Assembly: GCA_003254885.1 (NCBI GenBank)
Contig: QANT01007323.1
Span: forward strand, 1 to 64,000
DNA length: 64,000 nucleotides
Source: Purshia tridentata
Taxonomy: Eukaryota > Streptophyta > Magnoliopsida > Rosales > Rosaceae
Direction of reading: 5' to 3'
The notes beneath the pieces were generated by a model. It did not search any database, had not been told where the DNA came from, and saw only the letters and a program-made list of their open reading frames with translations. Position numbers and translations under genes: made by a program. Positions 1 to 22,528 of the stretch are shown here, piece by piece (position 1 is the stretch's first letter; every line of letters begins with the position of its first letter).

Positions 1-576
1 TTTTTCTTGAATTGAATAACTTTTTGAGAGTTTTTTTATTATTATTAATCAATTTTCGATTATGATATTTCAACTTATGACCTCTTCCAACAAAAGAGGA
101 TTTAGTGTTATTTACTAAATCAAATAGTCATTAACTAACTTTTTGAGAGTTAATAACCACAAGTGAAAAATTTTCCTAATTTTTGAATTTTACATCTCAT
201 TTTCATTTTTTTCCTAAATCAAACTTAAACCGATTTTAATCTTAATTTATTATTTTGAGCATTATTATGTAATCGTAACATACAATAAATTTCCATTTTA
301 TTATTATATATTTTAACATCTTTAAATGCAAGTGTGACCAAATTTTTTAATATATTAAGTAATCCCTGACCGTTTTTATTATGAAAATTGGATAAAATTA
401 TTATTTATATAATCCATTTATTTTTGCTTATTTAACGTACTTCACATTTAAGTCCATATTAACACTTTGTTAAACCTAAACTAAAAAGAAAACCGAGATC
501 ATGGCCTACACTGGGTTAGATGGTCCATAACTACATTGTAGCAGAAGACCCAAAACAATATCGACGTATTTATTTT
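1..576. other. AT-rich intergenic, no gene seen
   Basis: This stretch is AT-rich with no open frame that resembles a protein and no recognisable RNA gene. The last nine bases (568-576) are the left copy of the target-site duplication of the adjoining transposable element. Confidence 0.6.
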
Positions 577-1533
577 GGGAAATTTTAGCCATACCCAACA
601 ATTTTTTTTTGATACCCAACATATATTTTAAATTTGAATGGACCATTTTATCCCTTAGTAAAATTACCATTAAGGACAAATTATAACTTTTAAAAAATCA
701 AATTTTCTTTCCATACCCAACATAATACCCAACTCCTTTATCAATTCTAACCTAACCATTCTCACTCATCCTCTCTCACACTTACACCCTCTCTTACATT
801 TACACTAACATCAAAATAAGGGTTTTTAGGTAGATGAATCGTAAAATCGTACCCTATGAGCCTCCAAATGATGTATGCGTGCATTTTGTGTAATTTTTTT
901 GCATTTTTCCATGTTTTAGACGTTTTAGAAATTTTTGGTTCGGGATGTGTTCGGCGAACCAGAACCGAACACGACTACAATGTTCGGTTGGAGCCAGCCA
1001 AACAAATGACAAATTTTCAGTTGGAGCCAGCCGAACAAATGAGAAATGTTCGGTTGGAGCCGGCCGNAAATGACAAATGTTCGGTTGATGCCAACCGAAG
1101 ATTTGCGACGAACTCGGCAGACCAGAGCCGAATGACCTCCGACAGCATAAATGAATCAAACCCAAAAATCCACCAAAAACTCAAACCAATGGATAAAATT
1201 CATATAAAAACAACAAACTCATCATAAAATACTTTTAATTTGTCCAAAATAACAAATAAAAAGCTTAAGGACTGAGAGTAGATGTTCTATTCAATGGTGG
1301 TGAGGGGAATATGGTAGTTATTAGGTATGGTGTTGGGTATGGGTGTAGTGTAAATGCTTGGGTTGGGAGAGAAATTTATTATTGTTGGGTATGTGTGTAA
1401 AATTATGGGTAAGGAGAGAAAATTAAAATAAAGGGTTGGGTATCTATTAATAAGGGTAATATGGTAATTGAGATTGGATAAATTAAGAAATTGGGTAACA
1501 AAAGAAGATTGTTGGGTATAAATAGAAATTCCC
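577..1533. mobile_element. Non-autonomous Mutator-like element (MULE-type MITE)
   Basis: The 957-bp element is bounded by terminal inverted repeats of about 43 bp. The left end begins GGGAAATTTTAGCCATACCC; the right end read in reverse begins GGGAATTTCTATTTATACCC, and both continue into AACAAT and a T-rich tract. It is flanked by a perfect 9-bp duplication, ATTTATTTT, at 568-576 and 1534-1542. A 9-bp duplication plus long inverted repeats is the hallmark of Mutator-like elements. Many TACCCAAC / GTTGGGTA motifs lie in the subterminal parts in opposite orientations. No transposase is encoded, so it would need an autonomous relative in trans. The 123-codon frame inside (856-1227) covers the internal tandem repeats and matches nothing I recognise. 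Confidence 0.85.
980..1100. repeat. About 33-bp tandem repeat inside the MULE
   Basis: There are about four degenerate copies of a unit containing TTCGGTTGGAGCCAGCCGAA followed by CAAATGA. The core is itself close to palindromic (TTCGGTTGG...CCAGCCGAA). One copy contains the unresolved base at 1067. Such arrays are common in non-autonomous transposons; a transposase-binding role is possible but is only an inference. Confidence 0.75.
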
Positions 1534-1806
1534 ATTTATTTTTGGTCAAGACTTGAATTTACTTGGGTTGGGTCCAAATGTAATTGTGCTTCTATGGACC
1601 TTATCGCATTCTTATTAATTCAGTGAGGGTTTGGGCCAAAACAACTTGACCCAATCCATTTACAGATTTTATTTTACATTTTTCTGAAAGAAGAGGAAGA
1701 CTAAGCAAAAACCCTTCTTCCCCAACACGAAAGCGTATCATAAATCAGATTCTCTGGCTGCAGAAGGAGCACTCCATCGCAGTGAAACAAATCACATACT
1801 CTTTCG

Positions 1807-1810
1807 GTAA

Positions 1811-1850
<40 letters not shown>

Positions 1851-2094
1851 GTTATACACTTGTGTAGTTCTGACTTTACTGTATGGTGAGTGATAGTTGA
1901 TAGAGAAGTGAGTTTCTTTTTCAAGTTTTCTTCCTAATGTTCTGTTTGCTTTAGGGGAAAATTTAATTTTGGGTAGTATTTATTTTACTCTCGACCCAAA
2001 TTCAATAGAATGTGCTCGGGTAAAACCCCTTTTCGCCATTTTACGAGCTAGAGATAGATCTGTCCTTATTCTTGTTTTTTGTTTTTGATTCAGA
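1807..2094 (+). other. 5'UTR intron of the proteasome alpha-5 gene
   Basis: A donor (TTTCG|GTAACT) and an acceptor (TTGATTCAG|ATCAATC) bracket this leader intron, leaving about 29 nt of untranslated leader before the ATG at 2123. A (CT)n(TA)n microsatellite at about 1808-1851 lies at the 5' end of the intron. Leader introns are frequent in highly expressed plant housekeeping genes. The splice pair is inferred from motifs only. Confidence 0.5.
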
Positions 2095-2122
2095 TCAATC
2101 TCAAAGTTCCAATCAAGCCAAG

Positions 2123-5132
<3,010 letters not shown>

Positions 5133-6795
5133 GTCCTCATATTACTCTGCAATGAATCTGTTTTCTGTCACTGCTGTGCTTTTTATGCTTAGAGAAAATG
5201 ATTTGGATTTGTTTCTGGTACCAACCAGTAAATCATTCAGTGGTGCAATGCTAAACATATTTGCCAAGGATGTTATCATCTGACTTTGATCAGCAGGTGT
5301 CGTTCTCTGCTCTAGTGAAATTGAAACATAATGAAATATTTCTTGTGAACTGAAGAAAATTTTGCAATCATTTTGTTTTTTGCACCAGTCTTTCTCTATT
5401 TTCTGATAGTCTTGGCATGTTGTGGTGAATGCTGGCTGGATACATGATAGTGGTGGGCGGTGCAGATTTGATGAACTGAATGTAGCAATACTGAGAAATT
5501 TCCAAATGGCAATTTGTACCTCTCCTTTACCAATTGGAACACTTGCAAGACACATCACTGAAAAATTGAAAAAAAAATTGCCTTTTACCTAATGACGACC
5601 ATATCACTTGATTAAAATTTAACACAAAACGGCATGCACCTGAAGAACATAGCCATGACTATAAACTTGCCCATTCTCTGCTAGTCGCCTAACTTATACT
5701 TAATCTTTTGCATAGTCGTTCGAATCAGGATGAGCATGCCTCATCATCATCTGTAATCATATGCCACAGAAGTAGGTGCAGCTGATCATCAAAAAGATGA
5801 TAGAGCATTAATTATACAATTTTGGCCATCCTCTTCTAGCAGTAGCTGCTTGTGTAGCTTGAATCCTTGATCTGGATTCAGGAGCAGCTCCATTGTAATG
5901 TGAAGAAGGTCTTTGGAGACGAAGTGAGGTTAATTGTTGTCTTTTGTTGGGAGGGTGGAGAAGATGAAGGGGTGAACGGTATGCTAGTTGTTTATCAGTT
6001 TAATTAATTTACGCCCACTTCAGTCTTTCCAGGCTTCAGCAATTCAAGTTTTTTATGAAGTTGGCAGACTCAAATAATAGTTGCTCCTTCTTAGTGTTGT
6101 AGACCCTGTCATAACGTTAAGGGTCAAGGAGGACTATTCTTCTTTTTTTGTGAATAATTCAATTAAATGTTAACAAGATTAAATTTTCCAAAAGAAAGAA
6201 GCAAAAGTCGATTTGTTGAATTTTTGGCCCTCGTGGATTATAGAAACGAATTGTTATTGTCATAAGCTAATTAACGGTGTTAGTTCCTTTAAATTGCAAA
6301 TTCACATTAACACTCTCATTATCTAATGAGTAATAAAAAACAAATACAACGAATCTTCAACTGATTATAAAAGTTTAAATTGTACGGATCCTTGTATTCC
6401 TAATAACAGACAAATGAATCCCAAATAACACTGCAGTCATGTATAAGCTTTTCGACCTCTATTCGAGTACGAGAATGACAACTACTGTGCAAAGCCAGCA
6501 ACACCAATGGATCTTTATATTATATTCAAGAAAATCGTTGAATTTTTTATTTTTTTTGAAGATATAACTTTTTATTAGTGAAATTTTAATTAAATACCTA
6601 TTCCCACTCATCCTTTGCCACCAAACCCAAGACCCGGGATGTATAACGAATGCCACTATATATATATCCTATGGTACATGTTGCAGACATACACCTCTTT
6701 GGCAAGATGATCAGAAGCACCATCAGCCTCGTGACAGTAAACCAAAACTACATCCATCGGAAGCTAAGTAGTAGTTCGTTAGGCTCAGTTGTATC
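5133..6795. other. Intergenic, 3' sides of alpha-5 and PEX1
   Basis: The two flanking genes converge here. The first few hundred bases are probably the alpha-5 3'UTR. Short frames on both strands (for example the minus-strand frame at 5142-5558) lack family features or splice context. I see no RNA gene or clear transposon. Confidence 0.5.
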
Positions 6796-16053
<9,258 letters not shown>

Positions 16054-16690
16054 TTTCAAAGAGACTCAGACAGATTGCCGCCTGCCTCGCCTAGATGATA
16101 AAAGGACTGCGTGAGCGCAGCGCCGCAACTGAGATGTCGTCTTTCCCAAAGCTTACTCGATTTTAGTGAAACTTACGTCATCCTCCTCCAAATTATCCTA
16201 ACTTGGCCTTTAGTTTTGTAATTATCGTTTTTTTTTGGTACGAAATTTCTGGATGAATTTTAACGTTATTTTACTAGAAAATCAGATAACAATAACATAA
16301 CAATTTTGAAAAAAACTAAAATGTTTTTTTCCTTTGTTAACCAAAAAAAGAAACTAACAAGTGATAATGTGATATAAAGTTATAGTCATATTTTTTGGAT
16401 CCAAAGTATAATAAGGAAATTTAAATAACTCTCTCTTAGCATTTAGCAATAGTATTATAGTAAGAAATTGTTAATATCTATAATTGCATATTTTATTTTG
16501 TATAAGAATTAATATTTCAAAATTGTAGTTATGGACTTTAGGTACAAAAATAATCAGCTCAAAAAGCTAAACAGAAGCCCAAAGGGCCCAATTCAGTGAA
16601 ATATAGCCACCCATAGAGTCGTGCAGTTATTGGCTTGAGAAACGGTCCCATGACGTGAGCCACTGGGCCACTATATAAGATCTCTCATGG
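16054..16690. promoter_or_regulatory. Shared divergent promoter region of PEX1 and the DCD gene
   Basis: About 0.6 kb separates the PEX1 start codon (minus strand) from the probable transcription start of the DCD-domain gene (plus strand). The DCD side has a TATA box and a TGACGTGA motif (16651-16658). No TATA is evident just upstream of PEX1. The middle (about 16200-16560) is AT-rich. Confidence 0.5.
16673..16679 (+). promoter_or_regulatory. TATA box of the DCD-domain gene
   Basis: TATATAA sits in CACTATATAAGATCTC, about 30 bp before a pyrimidine-rich leader that includes CT repeats at about 16796-16815. The ATG lies about 0.85 kb further on, which implies a 5'UTR intron whose acceptor may be near 17520. 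Confidence 0.6.
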
Positions 16691-17558
16691 CTCCACCACT
16701 TACAGGTACAGCCAAATTCTGCGCTCTACTTGGCGCTCTCGAGAAGCCACGTAATTTTCTCTCTGATTACGCTTCTCATTCCTCCGGTAATGTCCTCTCT
16801 CTCTCTCTCTCTCTCACACTCTCTCCCTCGCTTTTTTTTCTCTCTCTCCCCCTCGCTTTTTCTCTCTCGCGACGCATCTTCGTCTTTTAAATTTGTATCG
16901 CAATCGTGTGTTACTTTAGGTTCTGTTCATTGTCATAAAATTTTTTTCTCGAGAAATGTTATGTGATACGTGTTATATATTACGTCGGTCTAACTAAATT
17001 ATTTTGGCGTTACTTTATCGGAAACAAGAAATGGTGCGTCTCTCAGCTCAGTTGATTTTTTTTTTTCTCGTTGATTTCCTTAGGGGAATTATGCCTGCTA
17101 GACTTGGTTTAGTGAGAGAGGAGGAGAGGAAGCTTTGTGTTTAGTTTTGTTGCATGGGAAATTGTAACTGATTACTGATCTAAGAAGGGTTGGGATATGG
17201 ATTTTTTTGCTGATTTGTGGATGCAAACTGAAAACTTAGAAGCCTTGGTACATTGAGTAACATGTAGTACGAATTTGTTGATGCATTTTTTTAGATTTTG
17301 TAGTAGCTTTATTAAGAGTTGGACCTTTATTGCTGTAATTTTGCCGAGTCCTGGATTATAACCCTTTTGTATGCTAAAACTAATTTTTTACTGCGGCCTG
17401 AATTTTGATGAAACATGGCTCACTGCCCGAATTTATCTTCCTGTGCTGATTAGTTTTGTTTTTTTTTTTTTTCCCAATTTGACCTGGTTTTGGATTCTTA
17501 AATGACCTGAGAATTTTCCAGAAAGATTTTATGTGACAGCCTTTTGCTAAGAATACCA

Positions 17559-20500
17559 ATGGAGTCGAACTCGGAGCAGGATACTGTTCAAGGAAGGTAT
17601 CCCGAATATGGTGCAATTTTCATGTCGAGTAGGGCAACGAGAAAAGAGTGTTTTGATAGAAGACTGTTTGGCCTTCCTTCTTCACAAGGTCACTTTGTAG
17701 AGCAGGTTAAAGCTGGAATGACATTGTTTCTGTTTGAATATGAGAGGAGAGAACTTCATGGTGTTTTTCAGGCATGCTCTGATGGTGCAATGAATATTTT
17801 TCCTCATGCATACGTTTCACTGGGAAAGCCATTTCCTGCTCAGGTATGAATAATATAGGGTTATAGCCTGTCATCTGATATGCCATTAAATGTTTTAGCT
17901 GAGAGAACTCAGAGAAGGCTTTTGTGTAAGGATTCGTTATTTCTTTTATGTTTTATTTCACAATTTGATTTTCCTTGTTACTTTATTTATCTAGGTAAAA
18001 GTCAAACCAATTTGGCATTGTCGTCCACTTTCAGAATCTGAATTCAGTGATGCAATTAAAGAAAACTATTTTTCCAAAATGAAGTTCAATTTTGGTCTCT
18101 CCAAATCTCAGGTCTTCTCCTTTCCTGTTAACTCAGACCACTATGGGATTACGAATTGTTTTCTTAAAAGTATTGTGTCATGGATATTTGTAGGTTCGAA
18201 GGCTTCTAATGCTTTTTAGTTCGAGAAAGTTGAAAGATCAGCATCCTCAAAGAGTGCTATCCAGAAGTGATGATGCAAGACCAGTGTACGATCCGAGTAA
18301 GAAGAGAGAAGTCAATGATCGCAGGCCTGCATTGAGTGATAAGTTACAAACTGAAAATAAGGAAGGCGATGATGGTGTTAGGCCAGCTATCCAAGCCGAG
18401 TACCCTGCTTTCTTTCATCCTGGCATGCATGTTCAGGGAACATATCCTTTGGTTGAAGATCAAATTAGGCCAACTACTTTCAGCCATCAAATGGAGCTGC
18501 CAATCATTAGCCATTCTGACACAGCATCTTATGGAGATGCAATTGTTACAAGCACTCTTCCCTATGATCCTGATGCCCCTACTCTGAACCTTTCGCAGTC
18601 GCATTTAATAGGGGCAAATCACAGTTCTAATTCAGTTCAATATTGTTATGACCGAAACGACATTTTTTCCTTCAGAAATCAATTATACCCCTTGCATACA
18701 GAGCCCAAAGGAATAAATCGAAGCCTAGATGAAATTTCTAAGTTTGATGCTGGTGTTTCATTCACAGCCCCTGACCATTATGGGGATGGATGTCACAGGA
18801 ACAGCGTGCCTTTTCCAGGGACAGCTTATTCTGAAGAAATGGCTATAGAATCCTCTGAAAAGCATATTTACAGGGGGTCATTATTGCAATCTTCTTCAGC
18901 TCCGGCATCTTCACCAGAAATTGGAAGTAATGGGAGAAAAATAAAGAGTCCTTCCACTTCTGAAGGAAGATGTTCTGATCTGCCGAAGAACAGATGTAGT
19001 GTGTTTTCTCGCTTGACTTTGAATTCAGGTGTGCCTATGAAAGAGAATAGTACTAATTTTGGCTTTGAGGAAAATGAAAAGGATACACCAATCGATGAAG
19101 TCATGGCAATGTTGAGCGAGAGTCACTACCAGTGGGTGAAGTCCAAAAAATCTAAGCCACCTACAAGACGACATGATGGAGAGAAGTTTAAGAATAAAAA
19201 ACAAATCAGGGTGCACTCTGAGTTGAATGGAAATTACTTGGAAATGACTCCGAAGAAGTCAAACATGGCTTCTGATACACCCACCGAAGATAAAGGCAAT
19301 CAAAGGAATGAAGAGATACCATTTGTGAATTTTAAGCGTCGGAGTGAGTTGCATAAAGTTAATGGTGAAACCATTGCTAGAGGCAATGATGAAAGTGCAG
19401 GAAGTGAGGGATTGTTGGGTGGGCAGAGCAAGAGAAGGAAGCTGATTAGACCGAAGTTTAGCGAGAATGATCCGTGTGATGACAAAAACATAACTGGAAA
19501 CACTTCCCTGATTTTACAAGTATCAGCACATGAATGTTCTATTAGTGAAGATGGCAATGGAAAGAGAAGGAAGCTGGTTTGGCCAAATTTCAAAGAGAAT
19601 GAGCCATGTGATGAAAAAATAATAAATCGAAACACTTCTATGATTTTACAAGTATCATCACAACAGACTTCTAATGGTGAAGATACTAGTGAATGTCATG
19701 AGGCCTTGGTTGGAAGCCAGGGTAAGTTGTTATCAAAAGGTGCAGAATTGTCGCATGTGATTAATCAAAGCTCTCACGAGAATGAGAGTATCGATACTGA
19801 AAGATTCCCAACATACGAAAAAGAAATAAAAGTTGAAAGTCCCAGGGCATCTCTCAAAATTGGAGATGAAGGAGGAAAGGAGCCTTTGCGTGATGTTGGT
19901 AGCCAGATCGCTAGCCTTGGAATCCCTTGCAAGGAAAATAATCCTAATGCTCAGAGAGACTTGGATTATACAGATCCTATGGTTAACAGATTGTCTCAAG
20001 AATGTTGCAAGAACAGTCACTTCGCTGTGCATGAGTCAGCCCTACAAATGCTTAAGCCAAATTCTGGAACAGGAAATGGATTTTCTGAAATTGAATGTGG
20101 CATAGGAAATGAACTGGAGTTGCTCCCAAGGGTTGAACTTATTCCAAACAGCAGTGATCTTACCATCAGTAATGTAATGGGCAGCTCAAGCAATAAGAAC
20201 TTTAATTTGCGAAGAGTAGCCAAAGAAGTTGCTAGTTGTGTAGATGCTGGTATAGGAGATAACCATCACATATCTAGTACTAAACTCTCTGAGGCATCTT
20301 TTGAGACTTTTGGTTGCTTTAACAAGCAACAATCATCTCAAGAGCATGGATCCAGCATTAAACTGCGTGAGGCATCTTTTGAACCTGTCGGTTGCTTCAA
20401 CAAGCAAGAATCATTTATATCCAGTACTAAAATGTCTGAGGCATCTCTTGATACTCTCAGTTGCTCTAGCAAGAAGGAATCATCTCAAGAGCACGGATCC

Positions 20501-21379
20501 AGTAGTAAACTGTCTGAGGCATCTTTAAACATTTCCCGTTGCTTCAACAATCATGAATCATCTCAAGAGCATGGATCCAGTACTAAACTGTCCAAGGCAT
20601 CTGCTGACACTGCTGGTTGCTTCAACAAGGAAGAATACTCTCAGCAAGTTTGTAATCAGAATGTCAGCTTTGAAGAAAATCTATTTACTAGTAATGGTTG
20701 TAAAATCTCCGAAATTAGTACTTCTAAGAATGTGGGCGATGAGATAGATGTTTTACCAATCAGCATCAGCAGTGATGGTTGCAAAACTGCTGACGCTGGT
20801 ACTGCTGGTTGCTTCAACAAGGAAGAATACTCTCAAGAAGTTTGTAATCAGAATGTCAGCTTTGAAGAAAATCTATTTACTAGTAATGGTTGTAAAAGCT
20901 CCGAAATTAGTACTTCTAAGACTGTGGGCGATGAGATAGATGTTTTACCAATCAGCATCAGCAGTGATGGTTGCAAAATTGCTGATGCTGGTACTATTAA
21001 GAAAGTGGGCGATGCAATGGATGTTTTACCAATCAGCAGTGATGGTTGCAAAACTGCTGACGCTGGTACTTCTGAGGATATGGAAGATAGGAAGCATGTT
21101 CTTCCAAGCAGTTTTGGAATCACAGAATGTGAATTGAATACAGCCTACAACAACCAAAATACAAGATTAGCCCAATCTCCTAGAGTTCCAAGTGGTGAAA
21201 TCAGAGAACGTAAATTGAAGACGGCCTACAACAACCAAAATAAAGGATTAACTCATGAGTTGGAGTTTGGTGATGATACTGCGATTGATGACAGTGAAAG
21301 AGAAAACAAGAGGCTGTGGAGTATTCTGACATCCAGATTGAAGCGTCTGAAGAATGAAAATAATGTGACAAGGGCCTGA
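17559..21379 (+). CDS. DCD (development and cell death) domain protein with repetitive C-terminal tail
   Basis: Three coding exons (17559-17843, 17995-18111, 18194-21379) total 3588 nt, or 1195 residues. Residues about 16-135 form a DCD domain, seen as GAIFMSSRATRKECFDRRLF, GLP, then FLFEYERRELHGVFQA and FPAQVKVKPIWHCRPLSE. Plant DCD proteins are linked to stress, hormone and cell-death responses; the domain's biochemical role is not settled. The remaining roughly 1060 residues are hydrophilic, Ser/Glu/Lys-rich and probably disordered. They carry two similar blocks containing KRRKL (candidate nuclear signals), five 26-residue repeats and a 64-residue repeat. The tail ends in a short charged segment, NKRLWSILTSRLKRLKNE, that may be a helix. 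The domain is secure; specific function is unknown. Confidence 0.9.
20272..20611 (+). repeat. Five tandem 26-residue coding repeats in the DCD protein
   Basis: Five in-frame copies, about 67-78 bp each, encode variants of SSTKLSEASFETFGCFNKQ followed by SSQEHG (residues about 828-945). The second copy is short because it lacks SQEHG. Each unit keeps one conserved cysteine (GC-F-N-K). Unequal crossing-over is the likely origin. Confidence 0.9.
20612..20995 (+). repeat. Two 192-bp direct repeats (64 residues) in the DCD protein
   Basis: Copies at 20612-20803 and 20804-20995 are near-identical and encode AGCFNKEEYSQ..VCNQNVS through VGDEIDVLPISISSDGCK. A partial third copy (KVGDAMDVLPISSDGCKTAD) follows to about 21070. 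The 192-bp units start inside the last 26-residue repeat, so a second, more recent expansion is nested on the first. Confidence 0.92.
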
Positions 21380-22528
21380 TTTTTGTTAAATGCCCTGTTT
21401 TGAAAGTTAGTCATTGACAAATGGTCTTTCAAATTTTGTTGATGAAGTCAACTCATGTCATGTGGAAGTCAATTATTATAGCTTCTAGCTTGACCCGGTG
21501 TTCTAACCGCAGATCTGGAAAGATAAGCATGAATGCTGCTGTGTTTTTGCACTTCGTTCGGTGACTATTTTGGTTGCTTGGTGTTTAGGGTGGACTGGTA
21601 GAGACTGCAACGGCTCTTCATACAAGTGAAGTGATCACCATTTCTTGTCAAGCTCAGATATTGGTTAAAAAAGTGAAATACTTTTGAGAGGCTTTTGCAT
21701 ATGTAGGTTGTTGTCTGGGTATTTTAACTTTTATTCATATACATATGGCAAATGCTGTCATTTTGGTTTTTGGTAACAACAATTGGCTTTGTCAGAACGC
21801 AGAACTTCCAAATCATGATGAGGTAAACTGTGATGGAAATGTGCAAGTGCAATGAACTTCCACGAAATGCTGTTCTTATTAACCATTTTTTTTTTTTCAA
21901 CTTCCGTATGCAAATGTGCAAGGCTACTCATAAATTCACTTGTTTGGAATGGTCCACCTCAAACTAGAGCTATGGCAGGAACAAAATTCCATCCCTATGT
22001 TAATGACCACTTAAAAGTTTTCTTTTTAAACATTAGAGGGAATTGATCCTTAGACTTGTCTTAATCTTAAGACACTGTTCCACTAACACTTACCCTCACC
22101 ATTTAGGCTAAAAATGTTGGAATTCTTTCTTTTCCTTGAGCAAATGGAGACTTGAATATCAATTTGCATTAATGATTAAACCACAAAACATGATATAAAA
22201 GAGAGAAATTCTGTGATCTCTTGGCAACAAAGAGGAAATAGGGAGAAATTATTACACAAATTAAAATCGTACCTGGATTTTGGCCTAGTTTATTGGCTAA
22301 TAATGGCTATTTGTTTCGGTTAATTGGATCTTGTTCCCTAGGCCCATATCAACCAAAAAAATTTAAAAACCGTATCTAATTTTTGACTGTATTACTGTAA
22401 ATGAGTAACTGAGCAAGTTAATTACTTTCCATTAAAAGAAGTAACTCTTCTTCCCTCGTTCCTCTGTGCCCACTCTCCCCGATGACAGTTACACTCAATT
22501 CCCGCAACCCCAAAACAGACCCGCCAAA
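21380..22528. other. Intergenic: DCD 3' region and glycosyltransferase promoter
   Basis: No supported gene lies here. The proximal half is probably 3'UTR. No clear TATA box is seen before 22529, although the leader is pyrimidine-rich. A frame open upstream of the ATG (from 22466) has no earlier ATG, so translation is taken to start at 22529. Confidence 0.5.

Noticed and set aside
856-1227. 123-codon frame inside the MULE as a gene
   Set aside because: It spans tandem repeats and an unresolved base, has no homology features, and lies wholly within the transposon.
5142-5558. 138-codon minus-strand frame downstream of PAE1
   Set aside because: It overlaps the probable PAE1 3'UTR and has no domain or splice support.
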